DNA of 45,696 bases from Ignavibacteria bacterium. GTDB taxonomy: Bacteria > Bacteroidota > Ignavibacteria > Kapaibacteriales > UBA2268. The notes under the pieces are model-generated. The model searched no databases. It saw nothing but the letters and a program-made list of their open reading frames with translations, and was not told where the DNA came from. The position numbers and the translations under genes are program-made. The stretch spans positions 1-45,696 of the forward strand of contig JAOAEE010000043.1 of the NCBI GenBank assembly GCA_026416955.1, read 5' to 3'. Positions 1 to 7,743 of the stretch are shown piece by piece; the stretch's first letter is position 1; each line of letters opens with the position of its first letter.

Positions 1-1
1 T

Positions 2-694
2 ACAGCTTCGAAGCAGTTTACCAACAGTTCCGACTTTAATTTCAATTCAAATTCTGAGCAAAAACTTTCGGTAGTAACCAAAAATCAACATAATGATAAA
101 AGCGAACAAAAATTTGACGATATTTCCACATTCAGAGTTGAGGCGAATAGAAAAACAGAACTTAAAAACGAAAGAATACCAACAAATGTTATCGACATAA
201 ATTCTCAAACAAAGAAAGAAGTAATTGAAAAAGACGAACTTACAAGTCAAAATTCCAAACCAACACCAGTGCGAGTTAGCGATATTCCAACTAAAGTAGC
301 TTCTTTCGTACAAAATGCAAAGGAAGTACCTATCAAAGCAGAAATTCTTCTCCATCCAAAATCGCTTGGTACAGTTGTTGTAGAAATGAATGTGATTAAC
401 GATAAAATTGAAATTATGTTTAAATCCGAACAAAAAGAAACACTACAAGCAATTGAAAGCCAAGTTGGTATTCTAAAAGATAAATTGCAAAATCTTGGTT
501 TCGAAAAACAAACATTTTCATTCCACCACCAATTAGAAGAAAGAGATAGCGGTTTCGGTGCTTTTTCGAATAGGCAAAACAAACAACAAGATGAAGCATT
601 AAAGCGAGAATTTCTACGCTCGTTCCTCAAGCATCAAATTTATAATGGAAATTTCACAAAAGATAGATGGGGGGAAAATGATTACCAGCATTAA
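2..694 (+). CDS. fliK: Flagellar hook-length control protein FliK, C-terminal part (5' truncated by window edge)
   Basis: The frame is open from base 2, so the start lies outside the window. The visible 230 residues begin with a low-complexity Asn/Ser/Lys/Gln-rich stretch, as in the disordered FliK linker. A C-terminal Flg_hook-type domain follows (about nt 320-600). Its core ILLHPKSLGTVVVEMNV and the amphipathic helix after it match the family pattern L-x-P-x-x-L-G-x-V-x-V. FliK measures hook length and switches the flagellar export apparatus from hook to filament substrates. The domain is followed by a basic tail. The 3' end overlaps flgD by 17 bp, which suggests translational coupling within a hook operon. 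The identification rests on the domain and on the flgD/flgE context. Confidence 0.85.
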   Translation, partial: TASKQFTNSSDFNFNSNSEQKLSVVTKNQHNDKSEQKFDDISTFRVEANRKTELKNERIPTNVIDINSQTKKEVIEKDELTSQNSKPTPVRVSDIPTKVASFVQNAKEVPIKAEILLHPKSLGTVVVEMNVINDKIEIMFKSEQKETLQAIESQVGILKDKLQNLGFEKQTFSFHHQLEERDSGFGAFSNRQNKQQDEALKREFLRSFLKHQIYNGNFTKDRWGENDYQH

Positions 695-1364
695 TTCGAT
701 TATGGGCAACCAAGCGAACAGCTCTACGAGCCAAACAAAGCAAAGCAACCTTGGAAAAGACGAGTTTCTAAAGTTGCTTCTAATTCAACTTAAATCACAA
801 AATCCTATGAAACCACTTGATAATATGGAATTCGCTACGCAACTTGCACAATTTTCTCAACTCGAACAACTTACAAATATTCGAAGCGTCCTTGAAAATC
901 AAAGTAAACTTTTTGAATCCCTTACGCAAGCGTTGCAAGGCTCTGCAATGAGTACTGTACTTGGCGAATTTGGAACAGTCTACACAAACAAAATGAACTA
1001 TACTGGCGATAACGAACCAACAATAGGATATTCGCTCGACTCGAACGCTCAAAGTGGCGAAGCAATTATCAAAGATTCAAATGGGCGCGAAATTCGTAGG
1101 ATACCACTTCCCTCTACTATGCTTTCTGCTGGTGAGCATCAGCTAAAGTGGGACGGAAAAGATAACGATGGAAACAAAGTTAATCCGGGTGAATTTACTA
1201 TTCAAATAATCGTATCGAATTATAATGGAAGTACATTTAACGCATCAACTTTCTTGACTGGGAAAATCGAAGCAATTCGCTTTAAATCCGAAGGAACAAT
1301 GCTTGTTATCGATGGAATTGAAGTTCCACTTAAAAACTTAATTTCTGTTAAATCAAAAGTTTAG
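678..1364 (+). CDS. flgD: Flagellar hook assembly scaffold protein FlgD
   Basis: A 228-residue protein of normal FlgD length. The ATG at 678 is preferred because it follows a run of six G bases with suitable spacing; an earlier in-frame codon at 645 would lie deeper inside fliK. The N-terminal region contains the FlgD signature (LGKDEFLKLLLIQLKSQNP and then the EFATQLAQFSQLEQL helix). The C-terminal half is a FlgD Ig-like/tudor module with LKWDGKDNDGN and a Pro-Gly-Glu-Phe strand. FlgD caps the growing hook and is needed to polymerise FlgE, which is encoded two genes downstream. The gap to the next gene is 7 bp, consistent with one transcript. Confidence 0.95.
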   Translation: MITSINSIMGNQANSSTSQTKQSNLGKDEFLKLLLIQLKSQNPMKPLDNMEFATQLAQFSQLEQLTNIRSVLENQSKLFESLTQALQGSAMSTVLGEFGTVYTNKMNYTGDNEPTIGYSLDSNAQSGEAIIKDSNGREIRRIPLPSTMLSAGEHQLKWDGKDNDGNKVNPGEFTIQIIVSNYNGSTFNASTFLTGKIEAIRFKSEGTMLVIDGIEVPLKNLISVKSKV

Positions 1365-1371
1365 GTTTAAT

Positions 1372-1755
1372 ATGGAAATCGATGGTGTTCGTCTTCCTTT
1401 TGTACCAATAGGTGGTGTAGAAACCTTAAATAGACCGACAAACCAAACTATTCCATCGAAGCGTAGTGGTTTCCAAGAAATTTTCGAAGCAGAAATTTCT
1501 AATCTAAAGTTCTCTGCCCACGCAAAATCCCGATTAACAAGCCGAGAAATTAATCTTTCTTTCGATGAAATTGAAAAGTTGGAAAAAGCTGTAAAGAGTG
1601 CCGAATCGAAAGGTGGCCGAGAAAGCCTTGTTATTTTCCCGGATAAATCTTTCTTGGTTTCCGTGCAAAACCGAACGATAATTACTGTTTTTTCTAACGA
1701 AAAACTTCAAGACAAAGTTATTACAAACATCGATAGTGTTGTATTTGGATATTAA
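1372..1755 (+). CDS. Flagellar operon protein, TIGR02530-like
   Basis: A 127-residue protein lying between flgD and flgE, where the small TIGR02530 flagellar operon family is usually found. The C-terminal two thirds carry the family pattern: FSAHAKSRLTSREINLS, a helix with EKLEKAVKSAESKGG, then short strands (LVIFPDKSFLVSVQNRTI and VFTNIDSVVF-like elements). It has no signal peptide or membrane segment. Its exact role is not known, although its position argues for hook assembly or regulation. It is translated 7 bp after flgD and is separated from flgE by an unusual 100-bp spacer. Confidence 0.8.
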   Translation: MEIDGVRLPFVPIGGVETLNRPTNQTIPSKRSGFQEIFEAEISNLKFSAHAKSRLTSREINLSFDEIEKLEKAVKSAESKGGRESLVIFPDKSFLVSVQNRTIITVFSNEKLQDKVITNIDSVVFGY

Positions 1756-1757
1756 TT

Positions 1758-1812
1758 GGGCTGGACCTTGCCAGATGGCGGGAGGCCCACCGACTCCGAA
1801 CGACTGAGGAGG
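1758..1812 (+). promoter_or_regulatory. GC-rich, potentially structured leader upstream of flgE
   Basis: This stretch is about 69% G+C in an AT-rich neighbourhood and lies between the stop of the TIGR02530-like gene and flgE. Complementary arms GGGC (1758-1761) and GCCC (1785-1788) enclose further pairable segments: CCT 1766-1768 with AGG 1783-1785 (partly exclusive with the outer arm) and GCC 1770-1772 with GGC 1777-1779. CTGG/CCAG (1761-1764/1771-1774) is an alternative pairing. The following part has two CGACT copies 10 nt apart and CTCC (1794-1797) able to pair with GGAG (1808-1811), inside an SD-like GAGGAGG that has no start codon after it. The real flgE SD lies 35 nt further on. A cis-acting RNA element or a dispersed repeat are both possible. 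Confidence 0.4.
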
Positions 1813-1855
1813 AAAATTCAAAAAAATCATTTATTAACAACAAATAGGAGGAAAT

Positions 1856-3178
1856 ATGGCAATATCAAGGGCATTATCAATCGGAACAAGTTCTCTTCGC
1901 AGCCATCAGCGCAGGTTCGACGTTATTGCAAATAACGTCGCAAATATTAACACAACAGGCTACAAAGCCTCTCGCGTTAATTTTGTCGAACAATTCAACC
2001 AAGTCATTAACCGCGGTAGAGCTTCGAATATTGTTGGAGGTCGAGGTGCAGGGGGTTATAATCCACTTCAATATGGACTAGGGGTACGTGTTGGTTCGAT
2101 ATCTCCCGACCTATCACAAGGTGTAATAGAAACTACTAATCGTCCACTTGATATGGCAATACAAGGCGACGGCTTCTTCGTTTACCAACTTAATGGTCGA
2201 CAATATTTCTCTCGTTCAGCACCAATAATTCGCGATAGCCAAGGCTATCTTGTTGACCCATCAACTGGTGCTGTACTCCAAGGATTCAATGTGATTCGCG
2301 ACGACAATGGTTTCATAATTTTTGATGCTAATGGAATTAGTTCTCTCAATAAAGCACTCAATAATCTCCAAATTCCAAGTAACACAATTACCCCGCCAAA
2401 ACAAACTCAAAACATAAAATTGAGTGGCAATCTTAATGCAAATGCTACAACTAATTCCACTGCTCTGACGAGTATTACAATCTACGACAATAATGGGACT
2501 GCCCACACTCTTTCTTTCACTTTTACTAAAACAGCTAATCCCAATGATTGGTCAGTATCTGCTACAATTGATGGAAACGCCTTAACACTTGGAGCAACAA
2601 CAATTACATTTAATGCAGACGGAACAATTAACACTCCAACTACTTTAACTATTACTGCTGCTAATTTAAATACTGCTCTTGGTCAAAACGTTTTCGATGC
2701 TACGACACCAAAGGATATTACCGTCGAACTTGCCCCCGCAAATAATTTATTGCAAGGTATTACTCAATTTTCCGGTGTAAACACTGTTACATTTCAATAC
2801 CAAGACGGTTACACTTTTGGCGAACTTTCGGACTTGAATGTCGATGACGAAGGTAAAATTTGGGGGTCATTTACAAATGGCAGAACCGAACTTTTAGGTC
2901 AAGTAGCACTTGCAAGGTTTGCCAATCCTTCTGCCCTTGTCCGCGAAGGGAATAATCTTTTCGCAGTTGCTCCCGATAGTGGGCTTCCAATTATTGGTAC
3001 AGCTGGCGAAATTTTTGCATCAAGTAGAATTTACTCCGGTGCACTTGAACAATCAAATGTCGACCTTGCAGAAGAATTTACTAATATGATAACAACCCAG
3101 CGTGCATACGAAGCAGCAGCAAGAACAATTACTATTACCGATGTAATGCTTGGCGAAACAAACAACTTGAAACGATAA
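1856..3178 (+). CDS. flgE: Flagellar hook protein FlgE
   Basis: A 440-residue hook protein. The ATG is preceded by a strong TAGGAGG ribosome-binding site. The N-terminus has the rod/hook signature (SSLRSHQRRFDVIANNVANI, then NTTGYKASRVNF). The DMAIQGDGFFV motif follows, and the C-terminal flagellar basal-body/hook domain ends with VDLAEEFTNMITTQRAYEAA. The middle, about residues 180-320, is Thr/Asn-rich and matches the variable surface domains of hook proteins. FlgE polymerises under FlgD into the curved hook joining rod and filament. It is the last gene of this cluster and is followed directly by an intrinsic terminator. Confidence 0.96.
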   Translation: MAISRALSIGTSSLRSHQRRFDVIANNVANINTTGYKASRVNFVEQFNQVINRGRASNIVGGRGAGGYNPLQYGLGVRVGSISPDLSQGVIETTNRPLDMAIQGDGFFVYQLNGRQYFSRSAPIIRDSQGYLVDPSTGAVLQGFNVIRDDNGFIIFDANGISSLNKALNNLQIPSNTITPPKQTQNIKLSGNLNANATTNSTALTSITIYDNNGTAHTLSFTFTKTANPNDWSVSATIDGNALTLGATTITFNADGTINTPTTLTITAANLNTALGQNVFDATTPKDITVELAPANNLLQGITQFSGVNTVTFQYQDGYTFGELSDLNVDDEGKIWGSFTNGRTELLGQVALARFANPSALVREGNNLFAVAPDSGLPIIGTAGEIFASSRIYSGALEQSNVDLAEEFTNMITTQRAYEAAARTITITDVMLGETNNLKR

Positions 3179-3205
3179 TACACTGAATAATTTTGCATTT
3201 TATTA

Positions 3206-3239
3206 GACAAGGGGATTTTTCCCCTTGTCTTTCTTTTTT
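3206..3239 (+). terminator. Intrinsic terminator after flgE
   Basis: An almost perfect inverted repeat, GACAAGGGGA / TCCCCTTGTC, with a short T-rich loop is followed by TTTCTTTTTT. It lies 28 bp after the flgE stop and closes the flagellar operon. Confidence 0.93.
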
Positions 3240-3674
3240 CTATTGTTATGCACAATTCGCAAACAAATTGCTCGCCTAAAATTATTCTAACATTTTTGCT
3301 TATTTAGTGCAAAATAAATTAGAACAATAAATCAGCTAAATACCTCTGTTCAATGAAACCAAAATTCAAAATGGCAAATGACTAAGAAACTAAGTTGTAT
3401 TATTTTTAAGTTTTTTATCGCCGAAATCACATAATAATAATGCTATAAAGACTAATAAAATTATTAATTAAAATCTAATTACTTCATCAAATCCAAAATA
3501 TTAATTGAAACATAGATAAACAAAGAAATTAGAAATTTTTGCATTTTGTTCAACAAGTATGAAAGAGATTTCAATAATTACAATTGGGTCAATTATACAT
3601 AGAATAGAATTTTCCCAAAATAGTAGCGGAAATAAGGGGATTACAAAACAAACCTAAACTTACGAAGAAATGAT
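3240..3674. other. AT-rich intergenic region without a convincing gene
   Basis: About 430 bp between the convergent flgE and mazG-like genes. It is very AT-rich. An ATG at 3559 opens a 32-codon frame, MKEISIITIGSIIHRIEFSQ..., preceded by a TTTTTGCATTTTG sequence. The frame has no good ribosome-binding site and its composition is not distinctive. I see no RNA gene or repeat. Confidence 0.5.
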
Positions 3675-4028
3675 TTAGTAATTTTCTCCCTTTTTTTGAA
3701 GAGATTGCCGTTTTTCTTCTATCGAGAGCAACTTTTTTGTCAACGAAGAAGTAAGGTCGATTTTTCGTGCGTTCACATAATTGAAAAGGGCAATAAAAAC
3801 ATCGGCGGCTTCTTCGGCGAGTAAGTTCTTGTCGATATTTTTGCCTTTCCAAATTTTCTTTTCGGCATTGGCCAACTCACCGGCTTCCCCATTCAACTCC
3901 AAGCAAAAAAATTCGGGCGGTCGAGTAGTAAAAAACTTTTCTTGATATTCATCGAAACACTTTTGTATTTCTGGTATGCCTTCAATAATTGAATTGATAA
4001 GTTTCTGTAAAGTAGAATTGTTATCCAT
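3675..4028 (-). CDS. MazG-like nucleotide pyrophosphohydrolase
   Basis: A compact protein of 117 residues if translation starts at the ATG at 4028; a GTG at 4055 would add nine residues. It carries the MazG/all-alpha NTP pyrophosphatase metal-binding pattern: an E-x3-E helix in LELNGEAGELANAEKK and, further on, EEAADVFIALFNYVNA with the E-E-x-x-D acidic set. Such enzymes hydrolyse (d)NTPs to monophosphates and pyrophosphate, for house-cleaning of non-canonical nucleotides. The ATG overlaps the end of the upstream response regulator by 8 bp, which suggests coupled translation. The single-domain length resembles MazG-like or dUTPase-type members rather than full-length two-domain MazG; substrate cannot be told from sequence. 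Confidence 0.75.
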   Translation of the reverse strand: MDNNSTLQKLINSIIEGIPEIQKCFDEYQEKFFTTRPPEFFCLELNGEAGELANAEKKIWKGKNIDKNLLAEEAADVFIALFNYVNARKIDLTSSLTKKLLSIEEKRQSLQKKGENY

Positions 4029-4719
4029 TTGAAACACTATTTTCGTCGTATTCACGGATACGGTAACCTACCCCACGAATGCTTTGGATTAGCTGAGGAG
4101 CGTTTGGGTCGCTTTCTATCTTCTCCCGTAATCGCTTGATATATACATCAATAATGTTCGATTCTGGGTCGAAAGAATGTTTCCACACGTGTTGAAGAAT
4201 ACTACTTCTGCTAATTATTCGGTTTTTATTTCTCATCAGATATTCCAGAAGGGCATATTCTTTTGTAGTAAGTTCAATTTCTTTGCCGCCACGATAAGCA
4301 AAATGCGTAACAGTGTCTAAAATCAAATCGCCACATTGCAACTTAGTTGTTTTCTCGGTGCTCGACCTACGCAAAATTGACCGAAGTCGGGCAGCAAGTT
4401 CCTCGAAACTAAATGGTTTGGGCAAATAATCATCAGCCCCAAGGTCTAATCCCATAACTCTGTCTTCGGTTGCACCGCGTGCGGTGAGCATCATTATTGG
4501 AACGGAAATTCCAGCATTACGCAATTCCCGAAGTATAGTAAATCCATCCTTGCCGGGAAGCATAACATCGAGCAATATTGCATCGTAATGGTTATTCATT
4601 GCCAACTCGAGACCCTTGTTGCCATCGTTTGCAACTTCGACTATATATTTCTCCTCCTCTAATCCGTGTTTGATAAAATTAGCAAGTTTCTTCTCGTCTT
4701 CGACAACAAGAATTCGCAT
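4021..4719 (-). CDS. OmpR/PhoB-family response regulator
   Basis: A 232-residue two-domain regulator. The receiver domain has the acidic pair E7/D8, phospho-acceptor D51 in LLDVMLPGKDG, T79 and K101 in DYLPKPF. The C-terminal winged-helix domain includes ELTTKEYALLEYLMRN, the VDVYIKRLREKI-type recognition helix and the terminal IRGVGYRI hairpin. The ATG at 4719 is preferred over an in-frame TTG four codons upstream because the family normally begins with MRILVVED. The sequence resembles CusR/ArlR-type regulators. No histidine kinase lies next to it; the next gene downstream is the overlapping MazG-like gene. It is probably a DNA-binding transcription factor whose kinase is encoded elsewhere. 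Confidence 0.92.
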   Translation of the reverse strand: MRILVVEDEKKLANFIKHGLEEEKYIVEVANDGNKGLELAMNNHYDAILLDVMLPGKDGFTILRELRNAGISVPIMMLTARGATEDRVMGLDLGADDYLPKPFSFEELAARLRSILRRSSTEKTTKLQCGDLILDTVTHFAYRGGKEIELTTKEYALLEYLMRNKNRIISRSSILQHVWKHSFDPESNIIDVYIKRLREKIESDPNAPQLIQSIRGVGYRIREYDENSVSNG

Positions 4720-4745
4720 ATTGTTTTGCAATTAATAATACAAAA

Positions 4746-7676
4746 TTACTTTACGAATATAGGAAAAATTTCTTGAATTCCGTCCGAAGTTTCGATAAGA
4801 ATGTAATAAATGCCCGGGTCGGCAATACGATTATTTTCTGTTCTTCCATCCCAATATACACAGTAGTATGTGTCTTTTGTTCGAGGGGACGCCTCTATTA
4901 GTCTTGCAACTATTCTATTCGCAGCGTCAATGATTTTTATAGTTACTTCTGCATCTTTTTTTAAGATGAAACTAATTTCCGCTTGTTCAATATTGGGATT
5001 AAACGGGTTTGGAGCAACTGTGTTAATTATGCTTGGCTTTGTTATTAACAAGGTTGTGTCGGCAATCAAACATTCGTCGGGGCAAACTATACGAAAAGCA
5101 ATTCTATCGGGGAAAATACTTTGTTGTTCAAATAAATACTGAGATTTTACCGCTTCAACTTCTGCAATTTTTCGGAAAGTAGTACCCCCATCCAAAGAAA
5201 ATAGGATGGAGACCGTGTCGCACATCGGCAAATTCCATCGAATATGTTTTAAGCAACACAAAGTATTCGTCGTGTCGTATTGAATTGTAAAACTCTGTGG
5301 TTTAATTGCTTTGTAATAAATATCAGTAGTGTCTTTATAATCATATTTGGTAAAAATTGCGCGAATTGGTAAATCAAATTTTACAATTTTTGCAAAATAG
5401 TCGAATAATTTCAGACATTGCAAATTAATATACCGAGTTTCTAATAATGATGGTTTAACAATTTGAAAAATATTATTCCATTGCTTCCTATCAATCGAAT
5501 ATTGTATTATTAATGTATCGATGCAAACAGTATTTAAATCTATCCTTGCGTTGTTATAAAAATCCAATTGGTTCAATATCAATGTATCGAAGGCAATCGA
5601 TGGAAAATTGAACTGGAAAACTCCGGTGGAGTCGAAAATTTGGGTTGTATCTTGGGCATTTTCGACTATCACAATTCCAAATTTACCCAATATTTGCCGG
5701 CTTATTGGAATATTTATTAATGTTATTTCCTTATCAATTTTTATATTTTTAGTAATTAATACTGTGTTTTGATAATCATTTTGATTATTAACTCTTGGAA
5801 CAAATCGAATATTAATGTTAAAATCACTTCTCGATTTGGACTTAAGTGTAATCGACAAAGTGTCCCCATAGCAAAACTCTTTAATTCGATTTTCATCGTA
5901 AACTGGATTTAAAACTTCGATTAGTTTTGGAAGTGGTGAGCCAATCAAATAAGTATAGTTATTAGTTTGAACAACAATATCATTTTTACCGTCACCTTCC
6001 AAATCCACAACGATAGCGTCCATAATTGTTTCGTTTGGAAATTCACGCAAATAAAGCGTGTCGAAAGCGTTTCCTAAGCGAAATTCAAAAGATTGATAAT
6101 CTCGCATTTGCAAAACCAACAGTTTAGAACCATCAACAAGGACAATTTCTTCTTTGCCGTCATTTCCACCATCGAGGTCGTTTATGGCTGCAATCCAACC
6201 ACTAATACTTGCAGTACAAATAGTATCGAAAGGATAAAGAAAAGAATTTGGTGGATTTGGTTTGAGAACCGGATTACCAGCGTTGTATCTTAGCACCATT
6301 AATTTATTATTTGCAACAGAAGTAAACTTTGAACTATGTGTAACGACAATTTCTTTCCCCGGATTGTTTGGGAAATAGGGTAAAAAAGAGTTTGTGGAAT
6401 TACCATCAACATTTCCAAGGGCAACAGACCAAATGTGATTATTTTTTCCTACAAAAGAAGGGGAAAATAAGTCGTTTGGTAATGTAATTGCATTTCCATT
6501 CCCATCAAAAAGATGAAGGCGAGATTGCCCGAAAGAAGAGTCAATCCCAAGATATTCTTCGGCAACTAATATATAAAGCGAGTCTTGGCTTATTGAATTG
6601 TTCAATGTAATGAATAAAGGTCGTATTCGTGGTCTTTTCCCGCTTTTGTCGAGAATTGTTGTCAGTTCCAATGGCTGAAACTTTTGCCTAATCTGATTGT
6701 TCATAAGGGAATAAGCCAAAAGATAGGATTTCAAAGGATTTGTTTTTTCCAAAGAAATTATGCAAGGAATATTAACATCGGGACTTGTTGAAGCATAATT
6801 TGGAATAGCAACATAGAAATTAGCTCCCTCTTGAAAAAGCGATGGTGGAGCGAAAGAAATTTCTGGACCAAGCGTTATCCGAAACATTTTGTTGTCTGTA
6901 ATGTCGGGCATTGGAAATGTGTACAATATGTTATTGGATGAAAAGACCGAAAAACCACGAAAGAAAGGTGCCTTGCTTGGATTGCTTTCGTTCACTTCTG
7001 GTTTGAAAATATTTGTGGATGCATACACGAGAAACTCATTTGCAAAGCGTCTACCAAAAAATGGCTTAATCGAACCAAAAACATTTGGCTTGTATTCTCT
7101 CATATCCAAAACAAGACGCTTAAGAAGTGCTATTGTATCGGATTTACTGTCGTAACCAGCAATATACGAGTATATTAAAGTATCTTTTTGATTTTCGAAT
7201 TCAATAGTTTCCAACCCTAATACAACGCTGGAAGTTGGATTTGGGTAGAAACTTGCCGACATTGTATCGAAAAGAACCGATACGTTCTTCACATACTGGA
7301 AGCCAAAAGTATTTGATTTATGAGTGAAACCTTTTCCATCTATAACTATTACTTTTCCCCCAATGGAAGCAACAATTTCGTTAGGAGCATAAGTGAAAGT
7401 ATCGTCGATTTTTGCTGTATCTCTAATAACATTCCCTACAAGCATCTGAACATCGCCAGCGATAGACTTGTTGCGCCATTTAATAATAAAGTTCGAAACA
7501 TTTTGTGGAAAAGAGCGAATAGGTTGGTAACGCGTTCCTTGCGGGTTCCCATTTGGAAAAAGCCAAACCGATGGACTTGTTGCAAATGGTTGGGAAAATA
7601 AAAAAGTGGTTAATAATAGCCACAAAAATAAAAGAACTACCCTAAATCTTATAGTTTCCCTCATATCCAGTAACAT
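4746..7676 (-). CDS. Large secreted protein with FG-GAP-like segments and a T9SS type A sorting domain
   Basis: About 976 residues. It starts with an N-terminal signal peptide: basic RETIRFR, a hydrophobic Leu/Phe core, then cleavage near LFSQ. The start is uncertain between ATG 7676 and ATG 7664; both keep the signal. The body is rich in beta structure. Around residues 490-610 it has FG-GAP/VCBS-like integrin-type segments such as INDLDGGNDGKEEIVLVDG and VVDLEGDGKNDIVVQ, which are candidate calcium-binding blades. The last 90 residues form a Por secretion-system sorting module: APNPFNPNIEQAEISF, then YCVYWDGRTENNR and ADPGIYYILIE. This predicts export across the outer membrane by T9SS and anchoring or release at the surface. 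No enzymatic domain was recognised. It stands alone. Confidence 0.8.
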   Translation of the reverse strand: MLLDMRETIRFRVVLLFLWLLLTTFLFSQPFATSPSVWLFPNGNPQGTRYQPIRSFPQNVSNFIIKWRNKSIAGDVQMLVGNVIRDTAKIDDTFTYAPNEIVASIGGKVIVIDGKGFTHKSNTFGFQYVKNVSVLFDTMSASFYPNPTSSVVLGLETIEFENQKDTLIYSYIAGYDSKSDTIALLKRLVLDMREYKPNVFGSIKPFFGRRFANEFLVYASTNIFKPEVNESNPSKAPFFRGFSVFSSNNILYTFPMPDITDNKMFRITLGPEISFAPPSLFQEGANFYVAIPNYASTSPDVNIPCIISLEKTNPLKSYLLAYSLMNNQIRQKFQPLELTTILDKSGKRPRIRPLFITLNNSISQDSLYILVAEEYLGIDSSFGQSRLHLFDGNGNAITLPNDLFSPSFVGKNNHIWSVALGNVDGNSTNSFLPYFPNNPGKEIVVTHSSKFTSVANNKLMVLRYNAGNPVLKPNPPNSFLYPFDTICTASISGWIAAINDLDGGNDGKEEIVLVDGSKLLVLQMRDYQSFEFRLGNAFDTLYLREFPNETIMDAIVVDLEGDGKNDIVVQTNNYTYLIGSPLPKLIEVLNPVYDENRIKEFCYGDTLSITLKSKSRSDFNINIRFVPRVNNQNDYQNTVLITKNIKIDKEITLINIPISRQILGKFGIVIVENAQDTTQIFDSTGVFQFNFPSIAFDTLILNQLDFYNNARIDLNTVCIDTLIIQYSIDRKQWNNIFQIVKPSLLETRYINLQCLKLFDYFAKIVKFDLPIRAIFTKYDYKDTTDIYYKAIKPQSFTIQYDTTNTLCCLKHIRWNLPMCDTVSILFSLDGGTTFRKIAEVEAVKSQYLFEQQSIFPDRIAFRIVCPDECLIADTTLLITKPSIINTVAPNPFNPNIEQAEISFILKKDAEVTIKIIDAANRIVARLIEASPRTKDTYYCVYWDGRTENNRIADPGIYYILIETSDGIQEIFPIFVK

Positions 7677-7743
7677 ATTCGCCAATCAAATAATTGCAAA
7701 ATAAGAAAAAAAGAAATAAACAGAAATTATACCAAAAATTAGA

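Noticed and set aside
247-630. 127-codon minus-strand frame opposite fliK, and similar long antisense frames throughout (for example 11945-12460 and 16327-16674)
   Set aside because: They lie opposite recognised genes, have no ribosome-binding sites or domain features, and their amino-acid composition is that expected from the reverse strand of these codons.
3188-3195. TAATTTTG promoter-like box just after flgE
   Set aside because: It is followed at once by the flgE terminator, so it would make only a terminated stub; treated as chance in AT-rich DNA.
3559-3657. 32-codon ORF starting MKEISIITIGSI
   Set aside because: No SD, no recognised family and no coding signature; short frames like this are expected by chance.
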